From Chionoecetes opilio (Eukaryota > Arthropoda > Malacostraca > Decapoda > Majidae): a stretch of DNA of 64,000 nucleotides. Position numbers and translations under genes: made by a program. This document shows positions 39,781 through 52,500 of this stretch, one piece after another. Position 1 is the stretch's first letter; each line of letters starts with the position of its first letter. The stretch is from NCBI GenBank assembly GCA_016584305.1, contig JACEEZ010022505.1:54807-118806 (forward strand). Reading direction: 5' to 3'. Below the pieces are notes generated by a model. The model did no database searches. It saw only the letters and a program-made list of their open reading frames with translations, and was not told the origin of the DNA.

Positions 39781-40408
39781 GTGAAGAGTTTTTTTTCTTC
39801 TACAAATTGAAGTATATTTCTTTATATCGGTCGCTAAATGCTTTTTATATTGCTACACTATATTTTACAAATTAATAGCTAAAAAAATATGTTTTTTCTG
39901 AATTTAGATATCAATTTTTAATCTTAACAACAAAGTTTTATTTCAATTTTTTTATGTATTTTTGAAGGCCTAAAAAAAAATGTCGAAGATTTGACATTAT
40001 TCAGTCACTTTACACAACAATATTTTACATATTATGAGCTTTTAGATGTATTTGTCAATGAAATTTATGTATCAATGTTTATTCTTAAAAAAACGTTTTT
40101 TTCAAGTGTTTTAATGTATTTATGAAGGGTTAAAAAATTTCGAAAAAATTGACATTATTCACCCTTTTTTTGATATAGAAATTCAAAATTGGATTATAGT
40201 TGTTTTCGTTAGAAATTGCTATTTAAACTACTGTAACCTTATAATAGGAGTTGAGACTCATATATTGTGATACAATTTTATATTATACGTGGTTTTTTTC
40301 ATAGTTCTTCTTAGTGTGGTGTTATAGCATTAATAAGAAGGTATTTACTTATAATATGCATTATACCCTCACAAATGTGTTTCTTTTCAATGATTTTAGC
40401 TAGTTTCG
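39781..40408 (+). repeat. Composite spacer 5 (two 156-bp subrepeats)
   Basis: Entry at atcagtgaagag, then a T run, ttctacaaattgaagtat and tttctttatatcgg. Subrepeat cores (gctaaaaaaatatg, gcttttagatgtatttg) start at 39,878 and 40,038. The hairpin is at 40,125-40,176. The tail holds agaaattcaaaattgg, gttgttttcgttag and ataataggagttgagac. The diverged monomer contains aatatgcattataccctcac and returns at tagtttcggtgatatatagc. Entry-to-exit length is 628 bp, the same as spacer 6. Confidence 0.9.
40125..40176. other. Hairpin of spacer 5
   Basis: Arms aagggttaaaaaatttc and gacattattcaccctt surround a loop lengthened by two A. Base changes relative to the clean copy at 43,863 weaken the inner stem (tttc in place of tgtc). 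This block has frequent single-base errors, so the differences may not be real. Confidence 0.7.
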
Positions 40409-43400
40409 GTGATATATAGCCGTTTTCCTACAATTTGAGTATACAATCCTTTTTTTAGAATAATTTTGCACCTATAATAGCTTAACATTACATTAGCTAA
40501 TAAATAGAAGGAGTAAGAGGTTATTGGTATTGTATATAACGGTATATTGCAAGGTTTTTCCTTAGTTTCTTGTAACTGTAGCGTTATTGTATATGATACA
40601 AGTCGTTTTACTTATCAATTGCTATAAAACCCATAAAATGGTAGTGTTTTCATGATCATAGGCTATTTATCGGTGATATATAGCTGGTTTCCTACAAAAT
40701 TGAAGTATAAAATCTCTTTTTTAGATAATTTGCACCTATAGTTAGCTTACGTTAAGCTATTAAATCGAAGAGTAGAGGTTAATTTATTGTGATATAACGT
40801 TATTTGCAAGCGTTTTTATAGTTTTCTCTAAACTATAGCGTTATTGTATATATCAAGTAGGTTTAACTTATCATATTTGCTATAAACCCATAAATGTAGT
40901 GTTTTCAATGATATTGCTATTTATCGGTGATATATAGCTGTTTTTCCTACAAATTGAAGTATAGCATCCTTTGTTTTGAATATTTGCACATTAAGTAGCT
41001 TTACATTACATTAAGCTAATAAATAGAAGGTAAGAGGTTATTTATTGTGGCTATAACGGTATATTGTCAAGCGTTTTTCATAGTTTCTTCTTGTAAACTG
41101 TATCTTATTGTATCTATAACAAGTTAGTTTTACACTTATCATATTGCTAAATAAACCCATAAAATGTAGTGTTTTCAATGATTATTACTATTTAATCGCA
41201 GTGATATATAGCTGTTTTCCTACAAACTGATGTATAAAATCTCTTTTTAGAATAATTTGCGATCTATTAGTTAGCTTTTATATTAAGCTATTAACTAGGT
41301 ATTTAAGCAGTATTTGTTGTGATATAACGGTTTTATAAACCGTATTTTTATGTTCTGATATTGTACTGTAGCGGTATATTGTGTTATACATAGTTTTACT
41401 ATTCCTATTCCTTGATAAATCATAAATGTAGTGTTTCAATGATTTTAGCTATTTAATCGTAGGTATATATTGTGTTTTTACAATTGAAGAATACAATTCC
41501 TTTGTTATTGAAGTATTGCACTAAATTAGTCTTACATTCCTAAGCTATTAAAGAAGAGAAGTAGGTTATTTATTGATATTAACGGTATATTGCAAGCGTT
41601 TTCTATTTTTCATCTAACTGTAGCGTTATTGTATATATACAAAGTAGTTTTACTTATTATATTGCTATAAACCATAAATGAGTGTTATTTTCAATGTATA
41701 TTAGCAGTTTTCATGTATTAGCTATTTCCTACAAATTGAAGTATAAAATCCTTTTTTAGATAATTTGCACTAACGTAGCTTACATTACATTAAGCTATTA
41801 TATAAAGTAAGAGGTTATTTATTTTTGATAAACGTATATTGCAACTTTTTTCATAGTTTCTGTAAACCGTAGCGTTATTGTATATATAAAGAGTTTATTC
41901 ATATCTTATATAAACCGTAAATTGTGTTTTTCAATGATATTAGCTATTTCGTTGTATATATAAGCTGTTTTCCTACAAATTGCATAAAACCATAAAATTT
42001 TTGAATAATTTGCACCTATAGCTTACATTACATTAAGCTAATAAATAGAAGAGTAAGAGGTTATTTATTGTGATATAACGGTATATTGCAAGCGTTTTTC
42101 ATAGTTTTTTGTAAACTGTAGCGTTATTGTATATATACAAGTAGTTTTACTTATCATATTGCTATAAACCCATAAAATGTTGTGTTTTCAATGATATTAG
42201 CTATTTATCGGTGATATATAGCTGTTTTCCTACAAATTGAAGTATAAAATCCTCTTTTAAGAATATTTTGCACCTATAATTGGTTACATTACATTAAGCT
42301 AATAAATAGAAGAGTAAGAGGTTATTTATTGTGATATAACCGTATATTGCAAGCGTTTTTCATAGTTTCTTGTAAACCGTAGCGTTATTGTATTTATACA
42401 AGTAATTTTACTTATCATATTGCTATAAAACCATAAAATGTAGTGTTTTCAATTATATTAGCTATTTATCGGTGATATATAGCTGTTTTCCTACAAATTG
42501 AAGTATAAAATCTTCTTTTTCGAATAATTTGCACCTATAAGTAGCTTACATTAAATTAAGCTATTAAATAGAAGAGTAAGAGGTTATTTATTGTGATATA
42601 ACGGTATATTGCAAGCGTTTTTCATAGTTTCTTGTAAACCGTAGCGTTATTGTATATATACAAGTAGTTTTTCTTATCATATTGCTATAAAACCATAAAA
42701 TGTAGTGTTTTCAATGATATTAGCTATTTATCGGTGATATATAGCTGTTTTCCTGCAAATTGAAGTATACAATCCTTTTTTTAGAATAATTTGCAAATAT
42801 AAGTAGCTTACATTACATTAAGCTAATAAATAGAAAAGTAAGAGGTTATTTATTGTGGTATAACGGTATATTGCAAGCGTTTTTCATAGTTTCTTGTAAA
42901 CTGTAGCGTTATTGTATATATACAAGTAGCTTTACTTATCATATTGCTCATACCCATAGAAGGTAGTGTTTTCAATGATATTAGCTATTTATCGGTAATA
43001 TATAGCTGTTTTCCTACAAATTGAAGTATAAAATTCTTTTTTTTAGAATAATTTGCACCTATAAGTAGCTTACATTACATTAAGCTATTAAATAGAAGAG
43101 TAAGAGGTTATTTATTGTGATATAATGGTATATTGCAAGCGTTTTTCATAGTTTCTTGTAAACTGTACCGTTATTGTATAAATACAAGTAGTTTTACTTA
43201 TCATATTGCTATAAACCAATAAAATGTAGTGTTTTTAATGATATTAGCTATTTATCGGTGATATATAGCTGTTTTCCTACAAATTGAAGTATAAAATCCT
43301 CTTTTTAGAATAATTTGCACCTATAAGTAGCTTACATTACATTAAGCTATTAAATAGAAGAGTAAGAGGTTATTTATTGTGATATAACGGTATATTGCAA

Positions 43401-43519
43401 GTGTTTTTCATAGTTTCTTGTAAACTGTAGCGTTATTGTATATATACAAATAGTTTTACTTATCATATTGCTATAAACCCATAAAATATAGTGTTTTCAA
43501 TGATTTTAGCTAGTTATCA
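40409..43519 (+). repeat. 262-bp satellite array, about 12 monomers
   Basis: Array between spacers 5 and 6; 3,111 bp is 11.9 monomers. Insertions and deletions are frequent to about 42,000, after which the sequence is clean to the spacer. The monomers from 42,340 to 43,080 carry a linked variant set: accgtagcg, aaaaccataaaatg, cctgcaaattgaag, gcaaatataag, tgtggtataacgg (about 42,854), tagctttact and gctcatacccatagaagg. The same set recurs near 47.8 and 54.2 kb. No gene is seen. Confidence 0.95.
42340..43080 (+). repeat. Three-monomer variant haplotype, clean copy
   Basis: Three adjacent monomers hold a chain of rare changes: ctctttttcg-type end, then accgtagcg with gtttttcttatc and cctgcaaattg, then the pair gcaaatataag | tgtggtataacgg followed by tagctttact and gctcatacccatagaagg. 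Damaged versions in the same order lie at about 47,300-47,970 and 53,700-54,480, and part of it at 20,640-20,860, 50,820-51,150 and 52,140-52,510. Part also appears at 63,380-63,780. This is the clearest long-range higher-order signal in the window. Confidence 0.8.
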
Positions 43520-43620
43520 GTGAAGAGTTTTTTTTCTTCTACAAATTGAAGTATATTTCTTTATATCTGTAGCTAAATAGCTTTTTATATTTGCTACAAC
43601 TATATTTTACAAAAGTAATA

Positions 43621-43863
43621 GCTAAAAATATGTATTTTTCATGAAATTTAGATATCAATTTTAATCCTAAAAACAATGTTTTTTCAAGTATTTTAATGTA
43701 TTTTTGAAAGGCTAAATAATGTCGAAATTTGAAAATATTCAGCACTTTTACACAACTATATTTAACAATGTTATGAGCTAAAAATATGTATTTTTCATGA
43801 AATTTAGATATCAATTTTAATCATAAAAACAATGTTTTTTCAAGTGTTTTAATGTATTTATGA
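43621..43863 (+). repeat. 156-bp subrepeat pair of spacer 6
   Basis: Second tandem repeat family. The first unit covers 43,621-43,776; the second starts at 43,777 and runs into the hairpin. Shared landmarks: gctaaaaatatgtattttt, catgaaatttagatatcaat, aacaatgttttttcaagt, ttttaatgtattt. The period is a multiple of three, so a minus-strand frame stays open for 91 codons (43,539-43,814) and repeats the peptide SKFHEKYIFLA. I treat that frame as incidental. I see no convincing similarity to the 262-bp unit. Confidence 0.92.
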
Positions 43864-43903
43864 AGGGCAAAAAAATGTCGAAAATTGACATTATTCAGCC
43901 CTT
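43863..43903. other. Hairpin of spacer 6
   Basis: Left arm aagggcaaaaaaatgtc, loop gaaaatt, right arm gacattattcagccctt. Fourteen of 17 positions pair, with both the outer end (aagggc/gccctt) and the inner aatgtc/gacatt intact; a T run follows. The weaker equivalent inside each 156-bp subrepeat (aatgtcgaaatttga...) shows that the hairpin is a modified subrepeat end. Confidence 0.88.
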
Positions 43904-44147
43904 TTTTTGATAGAGAAATTCAAAATTTGGAATTATAGTTGTTTTCGTTAGAAATTGCTATTTTAAACTACTCTAAGCTTATAATAGGAGTTTGAGACTC
44001 TATATTGTGAAACAATTGTATATTATATGTGTTTTTCATAGTTTCTTCTTAATTGTGGTGTTATATCATTAATAGAAGGTATTTACCTGATGATGATGCA
44101 TTATACCCTCAAAATGTGTTCTTTTCAATGATTTTAGCTACTTATCG

Positions 44148-47100
44148 ATGATATATAGCTGTTTTTCCCACAATTTGAAGTATACAATCCTTTTTTTAGA
44201 ATAATTTGCAAATATAAGTAGCTTAAAATTAAGCTATTAAATAGAAAAGTAGAGGGTTATTTATTGTGATATAACGGTATATTGCAAGCGTTTTTTCATA
44301 GTTTCTTCTAAAATGTGGCGTTATTGTATATATACAAATAGTTTTACTTACTATATTGCTATAAACCCATAAAATGTAGTGTTTCAATGATTTTAGCTAG
44401 TTATCGGTGAATATAGCTGTTTTCCCACAATTTGAAGTATACAATCCTTTTTTTTTGAATAAATTTTCACCTATAAGTAAACTTACATTACAAATTTAAA
44501 CTAATAAATAGAAGAGTAGGAGGTTATTTATTGTGATATAACGGTATATTGCAAGCGTTTTTCATAGTTTCTTGTAAACTGTAGCGTTATTGTATATTAC
44601 AAGTAGTTTTACTTTATCATATTGCTATAAACCCCTAAAATGTAGTGTTTTCAATGATATTAGCTATTTATCGGTGATATATAGCTTTTTTCCTACAAAT
44701 TGAAGTAAAAAATCCTCTTTTTAGAATAATTTGAAACCTATAATGTTTAAATTAAGCTATTAAATAAAAGAGTAGGGGGTTTATTTATTGTTAAAACTTT
44801 TTATTGCAAGCTTTTTTTAATATTTTCTTCAAAACTATAGCGTTTTTGTTATATACAAGTAGTTTTATTTATCATATGCTATAAACCCTAAAATGTAGGT
44901 TTTCAATAATTAGCTATTTATCGGGATATAGCTTTTTTTCCTACAAATTAAAGTTACAACCCTTTTTTTTGAATAATTTGCACTTTAAAGTAGTTTACAT
45001 TACATTAACTAATAATAGAAGAAAAGGGTTATTTATTGTGATATAAGGGAAATTTGAAAGGGTTTTTTTCATATTTTTTCTTGTAAACTGTAGCGTTTTT
45101 TGTATATATAAAAGTAGTTTTACTTAAAATTTTGCTATAAACCCAAAAAAATGTGTGTTTTCAATGATATTAGCTATTTATGGGTGATATATAGCTTTTT
45201 CCTACAAACTGATTATAAATCCTTTTTTAGAAAAATTTTGCATCTATAAGTGCTTACTTTAATTTAACTTTAAAAATGAAAGTACAGGTATTTGTTGTGT
45301 TAAAACGGTATTGCAAGCTTTTTTCATAGTTTCTTTAAACTGTAGCGTTATTGTTATATAAAATTTTTTTTACTTTCCTTTGCTAAAAACCCAAAAAATG
45401 TAGTGTTTTTCAATGATTTTAGCTATTTATCGGTGATATATAGCTTTTTTCCCTAAAAATTTGTAGAATACAATTTTTTTTTTTAAAATTTGCACCTAAA
45501 GTAGCTTACATTACTTTAACTTTTAAATAGAAAGTAAGAGGTTATTTTTTGTGAATAACGGTTTTTTTCAAGCTTTTTTTCATAGTTTCATCAAAAACGT
45601 ACGTTATTGTAAATAAAGTATTTTTCTTATTATATTGCTATAAACCCATAAAATGTAGTTTTTCATGATTTTAGCTAGTTATCAGTGATATATAGCGTTT
45701 TCCTAAAAATGAAGTATAAAACCCTTTTTTTTTAGAAAAATTTGCACTATATGTAGCTTACATTACTTTAAAGCTTTTAAATAAAAGAAAGGGGTTATTT
45801 ATTGTGATATAACGTATATTGCATCATTTTTCTTAGTTTCTTGAAAAACGGGGGTAGCGTTTATTTATATATAAAATATTTTTTACTTATCATATTGCTA
45901 AAAACCATAAAATGTAGTGTTTTAAATGATATTAGCTATTTATCGGTGAATATAGCTGTTTTCCTAAAACAAATATAAACCCTTTTTTTTTAGAATAATT
46001 TGCCCCTATAATAGCTTACATTACTTAAGTTTAAAAAATAAAGAGTAAGAGGTTTTTATTGTGATATAAGGGTATTTTGCAAGCGTTTTTCATAGTTGCA
46101 TCAAACTGTAGGGTTATTGTATTATACAAGTAGTTTTATTATTATATTGCATAACCCAAAAAATTTAAAGTGTTTTAAAGATTTTAGCTAGTTATCAGTG
46201 ATATATATTGTTTTCCTACAAATTGAAGTATAAAACCCTTTTTTTTAAGAAAAATTTTGCCCTTAATACTTACATTACTTTAAGCTATTAAATAAAAAGG
46301 TAAGGGGTTTATTTTTTTTTTGATATAAGGGAAATTTTGCAGGGTTTTTATATTTTCTTGAAAACCGTAAGCTTTATTGAAATTATACAAGTGTTTTACT
46401 ATCATATTGCTAAAAAAACCTAAAAGTAGTGTTTTCAATGATTTTAGCTTTTTATGGGTGAATATACTGTTTTCCAAAAATTGAAGTAAAAAAATTCCTT
46501 TTTTTAGAATAATTTGGCACCTTAAACTTCATACTTTAAAGTTTAAAAAAAAGAAGATAATGGTTATTTATTGTGATAAACGGTATATTGAAACCCCGTT
46601 TTTCATATTTCTTGTAAACTGTACGTTATTGATATATACAAATAGTTTTTTATCATATTGCTATAAAACCATAAAATGTAGTTTTTTCAATTAATTAGTA
46701 TTTATGGGTGATATAAGTTTTTTCCTAAAAATTTGAAGATAAAAATTTTCTTTTTCGAAAAATTAGCCCCTATAAGTAGCTTACTTCTTTAAAGTTTTTA
46801 AATAAAAAGGAAAATGTTATTTATTTTAATAACGTAATTTTGCAAGCTTTTTTTCATAGTTTCTTGTAAAGAGCTTATTGTATTATACAATATTTTTATT
46901 ATATTTTGCTAAAAACCCATAAAATGTAGTGTTTCAATGATATTAGCTTTTTATCGGGATATATAGCTTTTTTCCCTACAAATTAAAGTATCAACCTTTT
47001 TTTTTGAAAAATTTGCACCCTTTAAAGTGTTACATTACTTAAAGTAAAAAATAAAGAGTAGAGTTATTTATTGTGATATAACGGTATATTGCAGCGTTTT

Positions 47101-48943
47101 TCTAGTTTTTTGAAACTGAGCTTATTGTATATATAAAAGTAGTTTTCCCTTATCATATTGCTATAAAACCCATAAATTAGTTTTTTTAAAGATATTAGCT
47201 ATTTATCGGTGATATTGCTGTTTTCCTACAATTAAAGTAAAAAAATCCTTTTTAAGAATATTTTGCCCCTAAATTGGTTACATTACATTAAGCTAATAAA
47301 TAGAAATAAGGGGTTTATTTTTTTGGTTTAAAACCGTATTTTTGCAAGCTTTTTTCATAGTTTTTTTGAAACCGTAGCGTTTTGTTTTTTAACAAGTATT
47401 TTTACTTATCTTTTGCTATAAAACCAAAAAAATGTAGTTTTTTAAAATTTTTTTTTGCTTTATGGGGAATATAGCTTTTTTTCCTCAAATTAAAAGTTAA
47501 ATTTATTTTTCGAATAATTTGCACCTAAATAGCTTACTTTAAAAATTAGCTTTTAAAAGAAAAAAGGGTTTATTTATTGTGATATAAGGGTATATTGCAA
47601 GCTTTTTTTATAGTTTTTTGAAACCGTAGGTTATTGTATAAACAAGTATTTTTCTTATCATTTTGCTATAAAACCAAAAAATTAGTGTTTTCAATGAATT
47701 ACTTTTTACGGTGATATATAGTTTTTTTCCCCGCAAATTGAAGTATACAATCCTTTTTTTTTAAAAAATTTAAAAATTTAATACTTACATTCTTTAAGAA
47801 TAAATGAAAAGAAAGGGGTTATTTATTGGGTAAAACGGTATATTGCAAGCGTTTTTCATTTTCTTGTAAACTGGGTTTTGTATAATACAAAAAGCTTTAC
47901 TTTTCATAGCCTACCCAAGAGGTGTGTTTTCAATGATATTAGCTATTTATGGGTAAATTAGCTGTTTTCCTAAAAATTAAGTAAAAAATTCTTTTTTAGA
48001 AAAAATTGAACCTAAAGTATTTACTTCATTAATATTAAATAGAAGATAGGGGTTTATTTATTGTGATATAACGGTTTTTGCAAGCTTTTTCAAGTTTCTT
48101 GTAAATTTGTAGCGTTATTGTATATATATAATAGTTTTCTTTCAAATTGCATAAACCCTAAATGTAGTTTTTTTCAATGATATTCTTTTATCGGTATATA
48201 ACTTTTTTTCCTACAAATTGAAGTATACAATCCTTTTTTAGAAAAATTTGACCTTAATATTACTTTTACTTTAACTAATAAATAGAAGAGTAGGAGGTTA
48301 TTTTTTGATAAAACGGATATTGAAAGGTTTTTCATAGTTTTTGTAACGTAGCTTATTTATATATAAATTAGTTTTACTTATTTATTCTATAACCCTAAAT
48401 GTAGTTTTTTAAATTTTTTAGTTAGTTATCAGTGATTATACTATTTTCCTCAAATTGTGTATAAATCTTTTTTTTAAAATAATTTGCACCTATAAAGCTT
48501 ACATTACTTAAGCTTTTAAATAGAAGAGTAAGGGGTTTATTTATTGTGAAAAATAATGGTTATTAAAAGCGTTTTTCAAGTTTTTTGTAAATGTCCGTTT
48601 TTGAAAAAATACGTAGTTTTATTTATATTTTGCTATAACCAAAAAAATTTTAGTTTTTTAATGATTTTAGCTTTTATCGTATTATGCTGTTTTCCTACAA
48701 ATTGAAGTATAAAATCCTCTTTTTGGAATAATTTGCACTAAAAGTAGTTTTACTTTACATTAAGCTTTTAAATAGAAAGTAAGAGTTATTTATTTTGATA
48801 AAAAACGGATTTTTAAAGGGTTTTTTTCATGTTTCTTGAAAAATTTTGTAGCTTTTTTGTATATATACAAAAAAGTTTTACTTACATATTCAAAAAAACC
48901 CCAAAAAATATGTTTTTTAAATGTTTTTTAGCTGGGTTTTTTC
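44148..48943 (+). repeat. 262-bp satellite array, about 18 monomers
   Basis: Array between spacers 6 and 7; 4,796 bp is 18.3 monomers. The first monomer after the spacer has a roughly 10-bp internal deletion (agcttaaaattaagctatt near 44,220), shared with the first monomer after spacer 7. From about 44,700 the sequence is increasingly smeared. A damaged copy of the linked variant haplotype lies near 47,300-47,970. No gene is seen. Confidence 0.93.
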
Positions 48944-49583
48944 AGTGAAGAGTTTTTTTTTTCTACAAAGAAGAAAATTTTTTTAAATCTGTAGCAAAAT
49001 AGCTTTTTATTTGTTTTACAACTATATTTTAAAAAGTAATAGCTAAAAATAGTATTTTTCATGAAATTTAGATATTTTTTTAAACCCAAAAAAACCCAAT
49101 TTTTTTTTCAAGTTTTTAAATTTTTTTTGAAAGGCTAAAATGTCAAAATTTGGGAAAATTTTCGAAATTTTTACAAAAAACATATTTAAAAAGTTATGAG
49201 CTAAAAATATGAAATTTTTCATAAAATTTTAGATTTTCAATTTTAATCAAAAAAAAATTTTTTTTTAATTTTTTTAATTTTTTATGAAGGGAAAAAAAAA
49301 ATGTCGAAAATTGACATTATTCACCCTTTTTTTGATGAAAAATTCCCAAAATTTGGAAAATTAAAATTGTTTTCTTTTAAAAATTGCTTTTTTTAAACTA
49401 CTCTAACTTAAAATGGGGATTTTGAGACCATATTGTGAAAAAATTTGGGAATATTAATGTTTTTTTTCATGTTTCTTTTTAAAGGTTTTGGGGTTATATT
49501 TTAATAAAAGGTTTTTTACCTGAGATGATGCATTAAAACCCTAAAAAATGGGGTTTTTTTTCAATGATTTTAGCTACTTATCG
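48944..49583 (+). repeat. Composite spacer 7 (two 156-bp subrepeats)
   Basis: Entry at ttcagtgaagag plus T run. Subrepeat cores start at 49,042 and 49,200 (158 bp apart). Hairpin 49,287-49,328. The tail includes tttggaaaattaaaattg, and the diverged monomer has gtgaaaaaattt and acctgagatgatgcatt. Exit at cttatcgatgatatatagc, identical to spacer 6. The gtgaaa, gatgatgcatt and cttatcgatg variants and the deletion in the following monomer pair this spacer with spacer 6. Confidence 0.9.
49287..49328. other. Hairpin of spacer 7
   Basis: Arms aagggaaaaaaaaaatgtc and gacattattcaccctt around gaaaatt. The inner aatgtc/gacatt stem is intact. The outer arm has lost the gct/agc step, either by smearing or by mutation. 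Confidence 0.75.
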
Positions 49584-52500
49584 ATGATATATAGCTGTTT
49601 TCCTACAATTTGAAGTATAAAACCCTTTTTTTTAGAAAAAATTTGCACCTTTTAATTAGCTTACTTAAGCTATTAAATAGAAGAGTTTAGGGGTTTTTTA
49701 TTGTGTAAAACCCGGATATTGCAAGCTTTTTTTTCATATTTTCTTCAAAACTGGGGCGTTTTTGATATATACAAGTAGTTTTACTTACTATATTGCTATA
49801 AACCCTAAAATGTAGGGGGTTTAAAAATGTTTTTGGCTATTTTTATCAGTGATATATAGCTGTTTTCTAAAAATTGAAGTAAAAAAATCCTTTTTTTTAG
49901 AAAAAATTTGCACCTATAAGAGTTTTAACATTGCTTTAAAAGCAAAATTTAAATAGAAGGTAAAGGTTTTTTTTTTGTGATAAAACCCGGTATTTTGCAA
50001 GCTTTTTTTCATATTTTTCTTTTTAAAACTGTAGCGTTTTTTTGTATATATACAAGTATTTTTTACTTATCATTTTTGCAAAAAAACCCAAAATTGGGAG
50101 TTTTTTTTCAAGATATTAGCTATTTATCGGTGATTATAGTTTTTTCCCCAAAAAAAAATTTTATGTATACAACCCTTTTTTTTTTGAAAAATTTTTTGCC
50201 CCAAAAAAGGGTAGCTTACTTTTACTTTAACCCCTAATAAATGGGAAGAGAAAAGGGGTTTATTTATTGTGATATAACGGTATATTGAAAGCTTTTTTCC
50301 CTATTTTTCTTGAAAAACGTAGCGTTTTTGGGCATATATAAAAGTAGTTTTTACTTATCATATTGCTAAAACCCCATAAAATGTAGTGTTTTCAATGATA
50401 TTAGCTATTTATCGGTGATATATAGCTGTTTTCCTACAAATTGAAGTATAAAATCCTCTTTTAAGAATTAATTTGCACCTATAAGTGCTTACATTACATT
50501 AAATAATAAATAAAAAGAGTAAGAGGTTATTTATTAGATATAACGTTATATTGTCAAGCGTTTTTTACATAGTTTTTTTTAACTGTAGCGTTATTGTATT
50601 ATACATAGTAGTTTAACTTATTATATTGCTATAAACAATAATGTAGTGTTTTCAATGATTTAGCTGTTCACAATGATATATAACTGTTTTCTCTACAAAT
50701 TGAGTATAATGCCTTTTTTAGATAATTTAGCACTTATAAGTAGCTTACATTACATTTAAGCTATTAAAAGAAGAGTAAGAGGTTTTTATTGTGATATAAC
50801 GGTATATTGCAAGCGTTTTTTTCAAGTTTTTTGTAAACCGTAGCGTTATTTGTATTATACAAGTGAGTTTACATATCATATTGCTATAAACCATAATGTT
50901 TAGTGTTTCATTGATTTTAGCTATTTAATCGGTGATATATAGCTGTTTTCCTACAAATTGAAGTATACAATCCTTTTTTAGAATAATTTGCAAATTAAGT
51001 AGCTTACATTACATTTAAGATATAAAAGAAGTAAAAGGTTATTTCTTGTGGTATAACGGTAATTGCAAGCGTTTTTTTTCATAGTTTCTTGTAACTATAG
51101 CTTTATTGTATATATACAAGTACTTTACTTATCATATTGCTATAAACCCATAGAAGTAGTGTTTTCAATGATATTACTATTTTCGGTGAATATATAGCTG
51201 TTTTCCTACAAATGAAGTATACATCCCTTTTTTTGATAATGTGTCACCATTAAGTAGCCTTACATTACATTAAGCTAATAAATAGAAAGAGTAAGAGGTT
51301 TTTATTGTGATATAACGGTAAGTGCAAGCGTTTCTCAGTTTTTTGTAAAACTTGTAGCGTTATTGTAATATATCAAGTGTTTTTACTTATCAATTGCTAT
51401 TAACCCATAACATGTAGTGTTTTTCAATGATATTAGCTATTAACGTGGATATATAGCTGTTTTCCTACAATTGAAGTATAAAATCCCTCTTTTAAGAATA
51501 ATTTGCACCTATAAGGTAGCTTACATTACATTAAGCTAATTAAATAACAGAGTAAAGAGGTTATTTCTTGTGATATAACGGTATATTGCAACGTTTTTTC
51601 ATAGGTTTTCTTGTAAACTGTAGCGTCATTGTTATATATACAATTAGTTTTAGCTTATCCTATTGCTATAAACCCATAAAATGTAGTGTTTTCATCAATG
51701 ATTTTTAGCTATTATAGGTGATATATCGCTGTTTCCATACAAATTTGAAGAATACAATCCTTTGTTTTTTTATAATTTGCACCTATAATAGCTTACATTA
51801 CATTTAACCTATTAAATTAGAAAGAGTAGAGAGTTATTTATTGTGATATAACGGTATTTGCAAGGCGTTTTTATTCATAGTTTTCTCTAACTGTAGCTTT
51901 CATTTGTATATATACAAGTAGTTTTACTTATTAATATTGCTATAAACCAATAAAATGTAGTGTTTTCAATGATTTTAGCTAGTATCAGTGATATATAGCT
52001 GTTTTTCCTACATTGAAGTATAAAATCCTTTTTTTAGAATAATTTTTGCACCTATATGTATCTTACATTACATTAAGCCTATTAAATAAAAGTAAGAGGG
52101 TTATTTATTGTGATATACGGTATATTTGGCAAGCGGTTTTTTCATAGGTTTTCTTGTAACCGTAGCGTTATTGTATATATAACAAGTCTTTTTTTACTTA
52201 TCATATGCTATAAACCATAAAATGTAGTGTTTTCAATGTATTAGCTATTTATCGGTGATATAATACTGTTTCCTACAAATTGCAGTATACAATTCCTTTT
52301 TTTAGAATAATTTTGCAAATATAAGTACTTATATTACATTAAGAATAATAAAAAGAAAGTAAAAGGTTATTTATTGTGGTATCAACGGTATATTGCAAGC
52401 GTTTTTTTTCATAGTTTCTTGGTAAACTATAACGGTTATTTGGGGGGTATATATACAAGTAGCTTTTAACTTGATCATATTGCTATAAACCCATAAAGGT

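Larger units (their letters stand above)
43520..44147 (+). repeat. Composite spacer 6 (cleanest copy, two 156-bp subrepeats)
   Basis: Best-resolved spacer and the reference for the family. Entry: tagctagttatcagtgaagag, T run, cttctacaaattgaagtat (the last part still matches the monomer), tttctttatatctgtagc. Subrepeat cores gctaaaaatatgtattttt start at 43,621 and 43,777, a period of 156 bp. The hairpin is at 43,863-43,903. A tail of about 100 bp runs to aagcttataataggagtttg (43,976 onward). Then comes a diverged monomer aligned position by position to the 262-bp unit (tatattgtgaaacaattgta, catagtttcttcttaattgt, caaaatgtgttcttttcaat), ending at cttatcgatgatatatagc. I see no terminal inverted repeat, target-site duplication or coding capacity. 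Confidence 0.95.

Noticed and set aside
43863..43903. Intrinsic transcription terminator (stem plus T run)
   Set aside because: The shape fits, but there is no transcription unit, the stem is AT-rich inside, and the context is eukaryotic-type satellite. I describe it as a hairpin only.
43520..44147. MITE or other non-autonomous DNA transposon
   Set aside because: No terminal inverted repeats at the junctions, no target-site duplication beyond the satellite's own phase, and identical insertion phase in all ten copies.
46280..46477. 65-codon minus-strand open frame
   Set aside because: Satellite sequence in a low-quality block; the corresponding frame is closed in clean monomers.
49977..50237. 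86-codon plus-strand open frame with hydrophobic stretches
   Set aside because: The apparent membrane-like F/L/Y runs come from T-rich satellite DNA. The frame exists only because of smearing at 49.9-50.2 kb.
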